Below, piece after piece: positions 26,741 to 35,670 of a stretch of DNA of 64,000 nucleotides (position 1 is the stretch's first letter; every line of letters starts with the position of its first letter). Source of the stretch: Rhodospirillales bacterium URHD0017 (GTDB taxonomy: Bacteria > Pseudomonadota > Alphaproteobacteria > Reyranellales > Reyranellaceae); NCBI GenBank assembly GCA_900110395.1, contig FODP01000009.1:1-64000 (forward strand), read 5' to 3'. Below the pieces are notes generated by a model that saw only the letters and a program-made list of their open reading frames with translations, had not been told where the DNA came from and searched no databases. The position numbers were made by a program, and so were the translations under genes.

Positions 26741-27505
26741 ATGAACCTCGCCCCTCTGGAGAGCCTTCGCGGCAACTACGAAAGCATGGCGTCCGACTGG
26801 ACGGTGCCGCAGCACGCCGCCGACTACTCGGCCGAGGACCAGGCTGTGTGGCGCCTGCTGGTCGAGCGCCAGACCGCGCTCGCCAAGGTCCATGCCTGTA
26901 ATGAGTTCGTGCAGGGTCTCGAGACATTGGGCATCGGCGACGGCATTCCCGACTTCGCGGCGGTCAACGCCAAGCTCGAGAAGCTGACCGGCTGGCGGGT
27001 CGTCGGCGTCCCCGGCCTGATCCCCGACGCGGTGTTCTACGATCACCTGGCGCATCGGCGCTTTCCGGTGACGGTGTGGATCCGCACCCGCGCCGAGCTC
27101 GACTACCTGGTCGAGCCCGACCTGTTTCACGATTTCTTCGGCCACGTGCCGCTGCTCAGCAATCCCGTGTTCGCCGACTACATGCAGATGTACGGCCAGC
27201 GCGGCGTCGAGGCCGGCGCCAAGATCGACCTTCTGGCTCGCCTCTACTGGTACACGGTCGAGTTCGGCCTGATCCGTACGCCCGAGGGCATCAAGATCTA
27301 CGGCGCGGGCATCCTTTCCTCGGCGGCCGAGGTCGAGCATGCGATCGAAAGCACGGACGTCGAGCGCCTGCCGTTCGCGGCGGCGACCGTGATGCATCGG
27401 CCCTACGAGATCGACAAGCTGCAGAACACCTACTTCGTGCTCGACGACTTCCGCGAGCTCTTCGACGCCGTTCGCAGCGAAGTTCCCGGCTATCTCGCAC
27501 ACTGA
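26741..27505 (+). CDS. phhA: Phenylalanine 4-monooxygenase
   Basis: 254 residues, the typical length of the single-domain bacterial enzyme. The non-haem iron ligands are visible as His130 and His135 in HDFFGH and Glu174 in YWYTVEFG. The pterin-binding region WRVVGVPGLIPD is also present. It converts phenylalanine to tyrosine with O2 and a tetrahydropterin in the cytoplasm, opening aromatic amino acid degradation. No phhB (pterin carbinolamine dehydratase) gene is in the window. The gene stands alone on its strand and its 3' end overlaps the convergent MFS gene by 16 bases. Confidence 0.93.
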   Translation: MNLAPLESLRGNYESMASDWTVPQHAADYSAEDQAVWRLLVERQTALAKVHACNEFVQGLETLGIGDGIPDFAAVNAKLEKLTGWRVVGVPGLIPDAVFYDHLAHRRFPVTVWIRTRAELDYLVEPDLFHDFFGHVPLLSNPVFADYMQMYGQRGVEAGAKIDLLARLYWYTVEFGLIRTPEGIKIYGAGILSSAAEVEHAIESTDVERLPFAAATVMHRPYEIDKLQNTYFVLDDFRELFDAVRSEVPGYLAH

Positions 27506-28640
27506 CGAGCCGCGTCCTTCTGCAGAAGGAACGGAACGCAGATGACCAGAGCAGCACTCGCGCACAGCAGCAGGTGCAGGAAGCTGAGACGGCCGGCCGT
27601 CAGCGAGGCGAGAGCGTCCGCAGCCATCATGCCCGAGGCATAGGAAACGTTGAACACGGCGTAGGCGGCGGCGTAGCAGGTCAAGCCCCGCCGATCGATG
27701 GCGTTGCCGAGCTCCGCCGTGGTCGGGTTGACGGTGAAGCCGAAAGCGACGGCGAGCAGGCAAAGCACCACCCCCGCCGGCACCACGTGCTCGACGAGGC
27801 CGACCAGCGGCAGAACGGCCGCCATGGCCACCACACCGCCCGAAATCACCACCCGGATGGGCAGCACGTTGGACACGCGGCTCACCATCGGCACGCTAAG
27901 CGCATAGGCGATGTTCGCGAGCGTGAAGATCAGGCCGACCCCGCCGGATTGGCGCCGAACCGGCCGAGCTGTGCGGGCAGGAAGGGTTCGATGGCGCCCC
28001 AGGCAAAGGCCGCCAGCAGGACGGCGAAAGCAGGCACCAGGATCGCCCTGTCGCGAAGCAGCGACAGCAACGGCACGTCGGCATTCGACGGCTCCTTGCC
28101 GCCGGGCAGCACGAAGAGACGCAGCATGGCATCGACCGCGACCAGTCCCGCCGTAACCATGAAGGGCAGGGAATAGCCGCCGAGCTGGAACAGTTCGCCA
28201 CCCAGGATTGGACCCAGCATGGAGCCGGCGGTGTTTCCCACCAGGGCATATCCCATCATGGCCACACGATCCTTGACGTAATGCTCGGCGATGAGCGCCA
28301 GTCCCGCCGTCCAGGTCGCGGCTGATGCCGCACCCTGGCAGAACCGCGCAACCTGCAGCAGGTCGTAGCTCGGCGCCCACCAGAACAGCGCGACCGTCAG
28401 CGAGGACAGGGACACGCCGACCAGCATGATGCGCTTGCAGCCGAACCGGCTTCCGAGGTAGCCGAAGCACGGCGTCGCCAGCAGGACGCCTAGGGCATAG
28501 CAGCCGTAGAGCAGCGCCATGCGGTCGTCGCCGAGCTTGCCGACCGGCGTGTTGGGAATGAGCGGGACGACCAGCTCGTAGATGAAGTCATCCATGAGCA
28601 GCGCGTAGGCGACGACGCCGAGAACCCGCCAATCCTTCAT
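27490..28640 (-). pseudogene. MFS transporter interrupted by a one-base frameshift
   Basis: From the ATG at 28640 the frame encodes an MFS N-terminal half (LGSRFGCKR A-motif, about seven helices) up to GRFGANPAG, then meets a stop at 27930. The next frame continues perfectly with VGLIFTLANIAYALSVP and about 150 more transporter residues to 27490. Adding one G to the GGGG run near 27940-27943 restores a single 383-residue protein. The break is therefore a single-base deletion in a homopolymer: a real mutation or a sequence error. The start overlaps the acyl-CoA synthetase stop by four bases, so the two genes were coupled. Substrate unknown. Confidence 0.8.
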
Positions 28641-30745
28641 CCCGCCGGCCTGACAACCACCAGGCCGTCGACGGCGACGACACCCTCGCCGTCGCCCTTC
28701 ACCAGCAGCGGATTGATCTCCGCTTCCTCGATGTCGGCAAAGGCCTTGTGCGCCAGGGCCGAGAAGGCCGCGATCGCCTTGGCCAGCGCGGCAACGTCGC
28801 CGCGCGGCAGGTTGCGATAGCCGCGGATGGTGGCGAGGCCTCTCACCTCGTCGATCATCTGCTTCGCCTCGGCCTCGTCGACCGGTGCGAGGCGCGTGGC
28901 GGCGTCCTTGTAGATCTCGGCCAGAACGCCGCCCAGGCCGACCGTGACGGTCGGGCCGACCAGAGGATCGCGGCGGAAACCCAGGATCACTTCGGCGAGC
29001 CCGCGCTCCATCTTCTGGATCAAGAAGCCGTCGAGCTTGGCGTGCGGGCTGTGCGCCCTCACCCGCTTCTCCATCTCGCGCGCGGCGAGTGCCGCGGTCT
29101 GGCCGTCGGGCAGGCCGAGCGCCACGCCGCCCGCCTCGGTCTTGTGGGCGATATCGCGCGACAGGATCTTCAGCACCACCGGCGCGCCGATCTCCGTCAC
29201 CGCGGCGGCGACGCGCTTGGCATCGGGAATGGCCAGCGATTTGGCGAGCGGCACGCCGAGCGCGCCGAAGAAGTCGGCGGCGCGGCGCTCGTCGAAGCCG
29301 TTGACGCGGCCGGCCTCGAGCGCGTCGAGCGCCTGGCGCGTCGGCTCGGCGAGCGCCGGCACAGGTTGCGGCGTGGGCCGCAACAGGCAGGCAGTCATGG
29401 CTTCCGCACACGATTCGGGATGACGGAAGGCCGGCACGCCGGCGGCCGTCAGCAAGGCCAACGACTTGTCGGCTGCCGGTGTCAGCGCGACGGCGAAGGG
29501 TTTCGCCGACTTGGCGAACTTCAGCAGCGGCTCGACGGCGAGTTCGGGATTGAACTGCGCCGAGGAGCCGACGACGAAGATCGCGGCATCGTTGGCGTCA
29601 TCCGCCAGCATTCGCTCGATGGTGCCGGCCACGATCTCGGGCTTGGCGCCGGCCAGGGTGAGATCGACCAGCTTGCCCTCGCCCGCCGCGATGCCGAGCG
29701 GTTTTAGCCAATCGACCAGCGCCTGCGGCGGACCCACGATGTCGAGGCCTGCCATCGCCATGTTGTCGACCACCATGGCCGCGCCGCCGCCGGTCGTGGT
29801 GGCGACGGCGACGCGCTTGCCCCCATTCCCTGAAAGGCCGGCGGGCGGGCGATCGACCAGCAGGGCCGGCACGTCGACCAGCGATTCGAACATCGACACG
29901 CGGACGATGCCGTGACGCCGGCAGAAGGCATCGAAGGTCGCGTCGGAGCCGGCGATGGCGCCGGTGTGCGACTTGGCGAGCTCCTGGCCGATGTCGGAAC
30001 GGCCGAGCTTGTAGGCGATCACGGGCTTGCCCGCTTGATGCGCCCGACGCACGGCATGGGCGAGGCGGTCGCCGTCACGCAGCGTCTCCATGAACAGCAG
30101 GATGGCGTTGGTCCGGGGATCGTCGACCATCATGTCGGCGATCTCGCCGACGGCGAGATCGACCTCGTTGCCGACCGAGATCAGGCGCGAGAAGCCGATG
30201 CCACGGGCGTCGGCGCGGGACAGCAGCGCGCCGATCAGGCTGCCGCTCTGGCTCACCAGGCCCCATCTGCCGGGCCGAAGCTTGTCGACGGCGAAGGCGG
30301 CGTTGGCGGTCAGCGCCACCGCCGGGTCGGTGCTGACCGTGCCGATGCTGTTGGGCCCGACCAGCCGCACGCCGGTCTCGCGCACGATGCGCAAGAGATC
30401 GTCCTGCATCGAGGCGCCCGCCGCGCCGGCATCGGCGAAACCGCCGGCCAGGATCGAGGCGACCTTCACGCCGCGCTTGCCGCAAGCCGCGAGTGCATCG
30501 ACCGCGGCCTTGCCGTTCAACAGGATGTAGGCGTGGTCGATGTCGCCGTTGACGGCGTCGATGTCCTTATAGGCTTTGTCGCCCAGGATTTCGGTCCGCG
30601 AGGGATTTATCGGCAGGATCTCGCCGGCAAAGCCGTGCTTGCGCAGGAAGCGCTGCGGCCGCGATGTCGTCTTGGTGAGATCGGCGGAGGCGCCGATCAG
30701 GGCAATGCGGCGCGGTTCGAACAGGGCTCTGAAAAGATCACTCAT
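28637..30745 (-). CDS. ADP-forming acyl-CoA synthetase (acetate-CoA ligase family)
   Basis: 702 residues from the ATG at 30745; a Met six codons upstream is less likely. Domain order: an N-terminal CoA-binding Rossmann domain (IALIGASADLTKT), succinyl-CoA-ligase-like domains with the probable phospho-His in KSHTGAIAGSD, and a C-terminal ATP-grasp domain from about residue 490 (PVVLKILSRDIAHKTEAGGV). The single-chain fusion is typical of bacterial NDP-forming acyl-CoA synthetases and Pat-type relatives, but there is no GNAT domain, so it is the plain enzyme. It makes acyl-CoA from acid, CoA and ATP; the acid is unknown. An MFS gene follows with a 4-base overlap. Confidence 0.88.
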   Translation of the reverse strand: MSDLFRALFEPRRIALIGASADLTKTTSRPQRFLRKHGFAGEILPINPSRTEILGDKAYKDIDAVNGDIDHAYILLNGKAAVDALAACGKRGVKVASILAGGFADAGAAGASMQDDLLRIVRETGVRLVGPNSIGTVSTDPAVALTANAAFAVDKLRPGRWGLVSQSGSLIGALLSRADARGIGFSRLISVGNEVDLAVGEIADMMVDDPRTNAILLFMETLRDGDRLAHAVRRAHQAGKPVIAYKLGRSDIGQELAKSHTGAIAGSDATFDAFCRRHGIVRVSMFESLVDVPALLVDRPPAGLSGNGGKRVAVATTTGGGAAMVVDNMAMAGLDIVGPPQALVDWLKPLGIAAGEGKLVDLTLAGAKPEIVAGTIERMLADDANDAAIFVVGSSAQFNPELAVEPLLKFAKSAKPFAVALTPAADKSLALLTAAGVPAFRHPESCAEAMTACLLRPTPQPVPALAEPTRQALDALEAGRVNGFDERRAADFFGALGVPLAKSLAIPDAKRVAAAVTEIGAPVVLKILSRDIAHKTEAGGVALGLPDGQTAALAAREMEKRVRAHSPHAKLDGFLIQKMERGLAEVILGFRRDPLVGPTVTVGLGGVLAEIYKDAATRLAPVDEAEAKQMIDEVRGLATIRGYRNLPRGDVAALAKAIAAFSALAHKAFADIEEAEINPLLVKGDGEGVVAVDGLVVVRPAG

Positions 30746-30773
30746 CGCGCGACTAGAGCACACCTATTGGGAA

Positions 30774-30800
30774 AGGTCCCTCGCTTCGCTCGGGATGACA
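30774..30800. repeat. Dispersed GGGATGACA-type repeat
   Basis: A 27-base copy of the GGTCCCTCGCTTCGCTCGGG-ATGACA repeat, lying between divergent genes (28637-30745 minus, 30837 plus). The inner GCGAAGCGA-like words can pair. The same element is found at 15652-15684 in inverted form. Confidence 0.5.
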
Positions 30801-30836
30801 GCATGCGCTCCACACAGCACGCGCTATATTCACCGC

Positions 30837-31817
30837 ATGATCCCTCGCCGCACCTTCATCGCCGCCTCGCTGGCGGCCACCGCCCTGTCGGTCCACTCCT
30901 CGCCGACCCTGGCACAAGCCTGGCCCTCCAAACCCATCAAGCTCGTCGTGCCCTATGCACCCGGCGGCACGACCGACGTCATCGCCCGCATGGTGGCCGA
31001 ATATCTCGGCCAGCGGCTGGGCCAGAACATCATCGTCGACAACAAGCCCGGCAAGGGCGCGATGGTCGGCACCGCCTTGGTCGCCAAGGCGCCGCCCGAC
31101 GGCTACACGCTCCTGATGTCGGTGATCTCGGGCCTGTCGATATCGCCCACGCTCTATGGCGGCGCCGACTTCGACCCGATGGCCGACTTCATCCACATCT
31201 CGATCGCCTCGCGCAATCCCAGCGTCCTTGTGGTCAATCCGGCCTTCAAGGCCAAGACGTTCAAGGAGTACATCGAGATCGCCAAGGCCGAGCCCGGCAA
31301 GCTCGCCTATGCGACCTCGGGCGCGGGCTCGAGCAACCATCTGCTCGGCGTACAACTCCAGCAGGTCATCGGCGCCGCGCTGGTCCATGTGCCCTATCGC
31401 GGTGCCGGTCCCGCCATGGTCGACACGATCAATGGCAACGTGCCGTCGATGTTCGATTCCCTTCCATCGGCCGCGCCGCACATCAAGGCCGGCAAGGTGC
31501 GGGCGCTCGCCGTCAGCAGCGAGGAGCGCAGCCCCGCCTTCCCCGACGTGCCGACCATGAAGGAGCTCGGCTATCCCGACCTCATCTCGTATTCCTGGTT
31601 CGGCATCTCGGTGCCGGCCAAGACGCCGCAGCCGATCGTCGATCGTTTGGCGACGGAGATGCAGGCCGTGCTGAAGGAGCCGGCCGTCGTCAAGCGCTGG
31701 GAGGAGATCGGCGCGGAGGCGAGCACGGCGACGCCAGCCGAGGTGACACGCTTCATCCAGGCCGAGATCGACAAGTGGACGCCGGTGGTGAAGGCTACCG
31801 GGGCGAAGCCCGAATAA
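30837..31817 (+). CDS. Bug-family periplasmic receptor (tripartite tricarboxylate transporter substrate-binding protein)
   Basis: 326 residues from the ATG at 30837. The signal peptide begins MIPRRTFIAASLAATAL and carries an RR pair, so Sec or Tat export is possible; a likely cut follows LAQA. Mature hallmarks of the Bug/TctC family are WPSKPIKLVVPYAPGGTTDVIAR, VDNKPG, and the VHVPYRGAGPAMVD segment. It binds carboxylates in the periplasm. No TctA/TctB membrane genes are adjacent, which is common because Bug receptors are often orphans. The RidA-like gene begins 33 bases downstream. Confidence 0.87.
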   Translation: MIPRRTFIAASLAATALSVHSSPTLAQAWPSKPIKLVVPYAPGGTTDVIARMVAEYLGQRLGQNIIVDNKPGKGAMVGTALVAKAPPDGYTLLMSVISGLSISPTLYGGADFDPMADFIHISIASRNPSVLVVNPAFKAKTFKEYIEIAKAEPGKLAYATSGAGSSNHLLGVQLQQVIGAALVHVPYRGAGPAMVDTINGNVPSMFDSLPSAAPHIKAGKVRALAVSSEERSPAFPDVPTMKELGYPDLISYSWFGISVPAKTPQPIVDRLATEMQAVLKEPAVVKRWEEIGAEASTATPAEVTRFIQAEIDKWTPVVKATGAKPE

Positions 31818-31850
31818 CGAAGCCCCGAATAACGAAGCGAGGAGACGACC

Positions 31851-32249
31851 ATGATCCGCCGCGTGACATCGCCCCACGTGCCCGAGCCACCGCCCGAGCG
31901 CTGGTCGAACTGCCTGGTATCGGACGGCATCGCCTACGTGTCGGGCATGACCGCGCGCGGCACCGATCCGGCCCAGCTCGCCAAGATGGACGAGTACGAG
32001 CAGGCCAAGCTCATCTTCAACAAGATCAAGGGCATGGTCGAAGCGGCCGGCGGCGCCATGGCCGACGTGGTCAAGGTCACGATCTACGTCACCAACATCA
32101 AGAACAACACCAGGGTGTGGAAGGCGCGGGCCGAGTTCTTCACCGGCGACTTCCCGGCCTCCACCCTGGTCGAGGTGAGCGCGCTCGCGGCACCCGAGAT
32201 CCTGGTCGAGATCGAGGCGATCGCCCACATCGGCAAGGGCAAGCGTTGA
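31851..32249 (+). CDS. RidA/YjgF-family protein lacking the canonical arginine
   Basis: 132 residues with the chorismate-mutase-like fold pattern: YVSGMTARG, then NKIKGMVEAAGGAMADVVKVTIYV, FFTGDFPAS and VEIEAIA. RidA enamine/imine deaminases have Arg in F-P-A-R (R105 of E. coli), which holds the substrate carboxylate; here the aligned residue is Ser104. It is therefore probably not a canonical RidA but one of the Rid4-7-type paralogues of unknown reaction. A GAGGAGA element precedes the ATG. It lies between an orphan Bug receptor and a K+ channel gene 10 bases downstream. Confidence 0.82.
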   Translation: MIRRVTSPHVPEPPPERWSNCLVSDGIAYVSGMTARGTDPAQLAKMDEYEQAKLIFNKIKGMVEAAGGAMADVVKVTIYVTNIKNNTRVWKARAEFFTGDFPASTLVEVSALAAPEILVEIEAIAHIGKGKR

Positions 32250-32259
32250 AGACCACGCC

Positions 32260-32949
32260 GTGAAGGCGCCGAGCATGAAAAGGGCGCGAAGCTTCCGCGA
32301 GAGGCTGCAGGCGCTCTACTTCGGCAACGATGCGCGGGCGCGCCACTTTCGCTATGGGCTCATCGTCTTCGACGTCGTCACCATCGGCGTCTTTCTCCTG
32401 TCGGCGATCGCCGGCGCGCACTGGTGGATGATCCCCCTCGTGGTGATCGTCTCGCTGCTGCTGCCGTTCTTCATCGAGAACCTGGCGTTCCTGCGGATCG
32501 CCCGCGCGCTGCGGCTGCTGCGCTCCTATCACTTGCTGAGCGACTTGCGCCGGGACTCGCGATGGTTCCGCCAGCACGAGGACATCATCCAGCGGACGGT
32601 GAACCTCCTCGTCTTCATCTTCATCGTCACATCGGTGGTCTACGTCACGCAGCACCTCATCAATCCGAAGATCTCGACCTACGTCGACGCGCTCTATTTC
32701 ACGATCACGACGCTCACCACCACCGGCTTCGGCGACATCACGCTGGAAGGGGCCGCCGGGCGCCTGCTCGCGGTGGTGATCATGTTCGTGGGCGTCGGAC
32801 TGTTCCTGCGCCTGCTCCAGGCGATCTTCCGTCCCGACAAGGTCCGCTTCGAACGCCCCGACTGCGGGCTGCTGGCGCACGACGTCGACGCCGTGCATTG
32901 CAAGCATTGTGGCCGCATCCTGCATATCAGGGACGAAGGCGCCGTCTGA
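32260..32949 (+). CDS. Voltage-gated-like potassium channel with Cys/His cytosolic tail
   Basis: 229 residues from a GTG at 32260; an ATG five codons on (32275) is an alternative start. An S4-like helix with spaced arginines (RIARALRLLRSY, about 79-90) precedes a two-helix pore module. The selectivity filter is TTTGFGD at about 153-159, clearly K+-type. Unusually, the short C-terminal tail (about 198-229) holds C202, H207, H213, C214 and C217 (DCGLLAHDVD...HCKHCG), resembling a zinc-binding knuckle. Only two to three N-terminal helices precede the pore, so the voltage-sensor part is abbreviated. It is in an apparent set with the RidA-like gene. Confidence 0.8.
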   Translation: MKAPSMKRARSFRERLQALYFGNDARARHFRYGLIVFDVVTIGVFLLSAIAGAHWWMIPLVVIVSLLLPFFIENLAFLRIARALRLLRSYHLLSDLRRDSRWFRQHEDIIQRTVNLLVFIFIVTSVVYVTQHLINPKISTYVDALYFTITTLTTTGFGDITLEGAAGRLLAVVIMFVGVGLFLRLLQAIFRPDKVRFERPDCGLLAHDVDAVHCKHCGRILHIRDEGAV

Positions 32950-32966
32950 GCGGGCGGCGCCGGCCG

Positions 32967-33875
32967 CTATGACTGGAAGCGCTTCTCCAGCGCCTGCCAG
33001 CGCTCGTTCTCGAACAGTGACCAGAGCTGGCCGTGATCGAGCATCTGGTTGGCCATGGCCGCGGTGTTGCCGGTGCTCTTGAGCGAGCCCAGCAGGTCCT
33101 GGCCAACGCGCGCGAACAGCCGCGTCAGCGAGTTGGGATAGATCGCGAGCTTGAAGCCGAGCTGCTCGAGCTGGGGGAACGGCAGCACCGGGGTACGGCC
33201 GCCTTCGACCATGTTGGCCAGGCACGGCGCGCCCAGCCGCTTGGGCACCCGGGCGAGATCGGCCTCGCTGGGCGGCGCCTCGACGAACAGGATGTCGGCG
33301 CCGGCCTCGCGATAGCGCGCCGCACGCTCGAGCGCCGCCTCGAAGCCCTCCGACGCGATGGCGTCGGTGCGGGCCACGATCATGACATCGGCATCGACCC
33401 GGGCGTCGGCAGCGGCCTTGATGCGCTGCTCCATCTCCCTGGACGAGGCGACCTTGCGGCCGGGTTCGTGGCCGCATTTCTTCGGCCATTCCTGGTCCTC
33501 GAGCTGGACGGCGCTGACGCCGGCGCGCTCGAACTCGCGCATGGTGCGGATGACGTTGAGCGGACCGCCATAGCCCGTGTCGGCGTCGGCAATCACCGGG
33601 ATCGAGACCGAATCGCAGATGCGCCACACGCGATCGAGGATCTCGCCGAAGCTCAGCGCGCCCATGTCCGGAGCGCCCAGCGCGCTCATCGAGACGCCGG
33701 ATCCCGTGACGTAGGCCGCATCGAAGCCGGAGACCTCGACCAGCCGCGCCGTGATGCAGTCGTAGCAGCCGGGCGCCACGACGATGCCCGGGGCCTCCAT
33801 GCGCCGGCGCAACGCGCGATGGCGGGTCGGAGTGCCCTTCAGGCCGGTCGGATAGGCAGCGTGGCGGTCTGTCAT
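32967..33875 (-). CDS. Isocitrate lyase / PEP mutase superfamily protein
   Basis: 302 residues. Superfamily marks are visible: PGCYDCITARL at the N-terminus, VIADADTGYGG with metal-binding Asp residues, QLEDQEWPKKCGH, and MIVARTDA. The K-K-C-G-H sequence corresponds to the catalytic K-R/K-C-G-H loop of methylisocitrate and isocitrate lyases. Phosphonopyruvate mutases and hydrolases lack that Cys, so C-C bond cleavage of a 2-hydroxy or 2-methyl tricarboxylate-like acid is more likely than P-C chemistry. The start overlaps the DctM stop by four bases, making it the last gene of a TRAP transporter operon. Its substrate is thus likely the imported acid. Confidence 0.85.
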   Translation of the reverse strand: MTDRHAAYPTGLKGTPTRHRALRRRMEAPGIVVAPGCYDCITARLVEVSGFDAAYVTGSGVSMSALGAPDMGALSFGEILDRVWRICDSVSIPVIADADTGYGGPLNVIRTMREFERAGVSAVQLEDQEWPKKCGHEPGRKVASSREMEQRIKAAADARVDADVMIVARTDAIASEGFEAALERAARYREAGADILFVEAPPSEADLARVPKRLGAPCLANMVEGGRTPVLPFPQLEQLGFKLAIYPNSLTRLFARVGQDLLGSLKSTGNTAAMANQMLDHGQLWSLFENERWQALEKRFQS

Positions 33876-35179
33876 GGGGGGGCAAACATGTGGTTGGGCA
33901 GCCAAAGGGCGATGTCGGGCCAGAATACCAGCATCACCAGTAGGAGGAACATCAGGAGATGGAACGGGATGGTGCCCCAGACGATGTCCGACAGCTTGCC
34001 GTCCCAGATGCTCTGGATCACGAACAGGTTGATGCCGATCGGCGGCGAGATCTGCCCGAGCTCGATGAACAGCACCAGGATGATGCCGAACCACACCGGA
34101 TCGATATGGTACTTCAGCAGCACCGGATAGAGCAGCGGAACGGTGATCACGATCATGCCCAGGCTTTCGACCAGGCAGCCCAGGATCGTGTAGAGAATGA
34201 ACAGGGCGAAGAAGAATTCCAGCCGCGACAGGTTGAGGCTCACCATCCACGTGGTGAGGGATTCGCCGACGCCGGCCACGCTGATCGCGTAGGAGAACAC
34301 GAAGGCGGTGTAGACGATCAGCAGGATGTTGCCGCTGATCATCACCGACGAGATCATCGCAGTCTTGAGCTCGTTCCAGCCGAGCTTGCCCCAGATCGCC
34401 GAGACGACGAAGGCGGCGAGGCAGCCGACCGCCGCGGCCTCGGTCGGCGTCGCCCAGCCGAAATAGAGGCTGCCCATGGTGCCGCCGATGACGATGACGA
34501 AGGGCACCAGATCGGCCAGCGCCGTCCCGAGCTCGGCGGGGTTCTGCGGCCCCTTCTCACGCGGCGCGATCTCGGGCTTCAGCAGGGCGTGCACGAGCAC
34601 GTAGGCCATGAACAGCGCGGTCAGGACCAGGCCGGGCACAACGCCTGCCATGAACAGCTTGGAGACGGACGTCTCGGTGAAGGTGCCGTAGACGATCATG
34701 GCGATCGACGGCGGGATCAGGATGCCGAGCGTGCCGCCTGCTGCCAGCGTGCCCGCCGCCAGCGGGCGATGGTAGCCGCGCTGGATGAGCTGCGGCAGGG
34801 CGACCGTGCCGATCGCGGCCGCCGTCGCCACTGAAGAGCCGGAGATCGCCGCGAACAGCGCGCAGCCCGCGATGTTGGTCTGCAGCAAGCCCCCCGGAAT
34901 CACGCAGACCAGCTTGGATAGCCCTCGGTAGATGCGAAAGCTCAGGCCGGACTGCTGCATGATCTCGGCCATCAGGATGAACAGCGGAATCGCGGTCAGC
35001 GAGAAGCTGTTCATCGAGCCCCAGCTCATCAGCCCGATGCCCCGGAGCGCCGGCACCCCGCCATGCAGCAGCAAATAGACGATCGCGGGCACGCCGATGG
35101 CGAATGGGATGGCCATCCCCGCGGCCAGCAGGCCGAGGAAAATCACCAGGACGATGAGAACTTCCAATCCGGCGCTCAC
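33872..35179 (-). CDS. dctM: TRAP transporter large permease (DctM)
   Basis: 435 residues from a GTG at 35179 that overlaps the DctQ stop by four bases. About 12-13 membrane helices typical of DctM are present, with the conserved ISGSSVATAAAIGT and GGTLGILIPPS motifs early, and GQISPPIGINLF in the C-terminal half. It is the sodium-coupled transport subunit of a tripartite ATP-independent importer for organic acids. The open frame continues upstream over dctQ, but the coupled GTG gives the family start. Confidence 0.9.
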   Translation of the reverse strand: MSAGLEVLIVLVIFLGLLAAGMAIPFAIGVPAIVYLLLHGGVPALRGIGLMSWGSMNSFSLTAIPLFILMAEIMQQSGLSFRIYRGLSKLVCVIPGGLLQTNIAGCALFAAISGSSVATAAAIGTVALPQLIQRGYHRPLAAGTLAAGGTLGILIPPSIAMIVYGTFTETSVSKLFMAGVVPGLVLTALFMAYVLVHALLKPEIAPREKGPQNPAELGTALADLVPFVIVIGGTMGSLYFGWATPTEAAAVGCLAAFVVSAIWGKLGWNELKTAMISSVMISGNILLIVYTAFVFSYAISVAGVGESLTTWMVSLNLSRLEFFFALFILYTILGCLVESLGMIVITVPLLYPVLLKYHIDPVWFGIILVLFIELGQISPPIGINLFVIQSIWDGKLSDIVWGTIPFHLLMFLLLVMLVFWPDIALWLPNHMFAPP

Positions 35180-35670
35180 GCGACGATCTTCCGGATGTCG
35201 GACGCGATCGCCTTGCCGAGCGTGATCAGCAGCATGGCGGCGCCGACGACCATGACCGTCTCGGGAATCCACAGCGGCGTGCCGAGCGCCGTGCTGGCCA
35301 TCGCCTCGCGGCGCCAGGAGCTCAGGACGAACTGCACGAAGTACCAGCCGGTCAGCCCGATATAGGCGAAGGACAGCGTGTCGAAGATCAGCGCCGAGAC
35401 CGCCTGCCCGTGCGGCCCGAGCCGCATCTGCACCATCTCGACCCGGTGGAAAGCGCCGCGGCTCTGGCACAGCGCCAGGCTCAGGAACGACAGGCCGACC
35501 AGGAAATAGCCGACCAGCTCGTCGCTGTGCTCGGTCGTGCTGTTGAAGACGCCGCGCAGCACGATCTCGGCCAGGATCAGCAGGACCATGCCGATCATGC
35601 AGATCGACGACGTCCACAGGCTCAGCCGCTCGATCAGGTTGAACGGCCGGTCCTCCTCGGGGCTCGACAT
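35176..35670 (-). CDS. dctQ: TRAP transporter small permease (DctQ)
   Basis: 164 residues, four predicted helices, normal for DctQ. It starts at the ATG at 35670, which shares one base with the receptor gene stop. The family pattern R-G-V-F-N-S-T-T-E-H-S-D-E-L lies between helices 1 and 2, and RVEMVQ follows in the next loop. It bridges the large permease and the periplasmic receptor. Middle gene of the dctP-dctQ-dctM set. Confidence 0.88.
   Translation of the reverse strand: MSSPEEDRPFNLIERLSLWTSSICMIGMVLLILAEIVLRGVFNSTTEHSDELVGYFLVGLSFLSLALCQSRGAFHRVEMVQMRLGPHGQAVSALIFDTLSFAYIGLTGWYFVQFVLSSWRREAMASTALGTPLWIPETVMVVGAAMLLITLGKAIASDIRKIVA

Noticed and set aside
29912..32263. 783-codon plus-strand frame overlapping the acyl-CoA synthetase and Bug receptor genes
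   Set aside because: It is antisense to one clear gene and out of frame with another; composition is that of a shadow.
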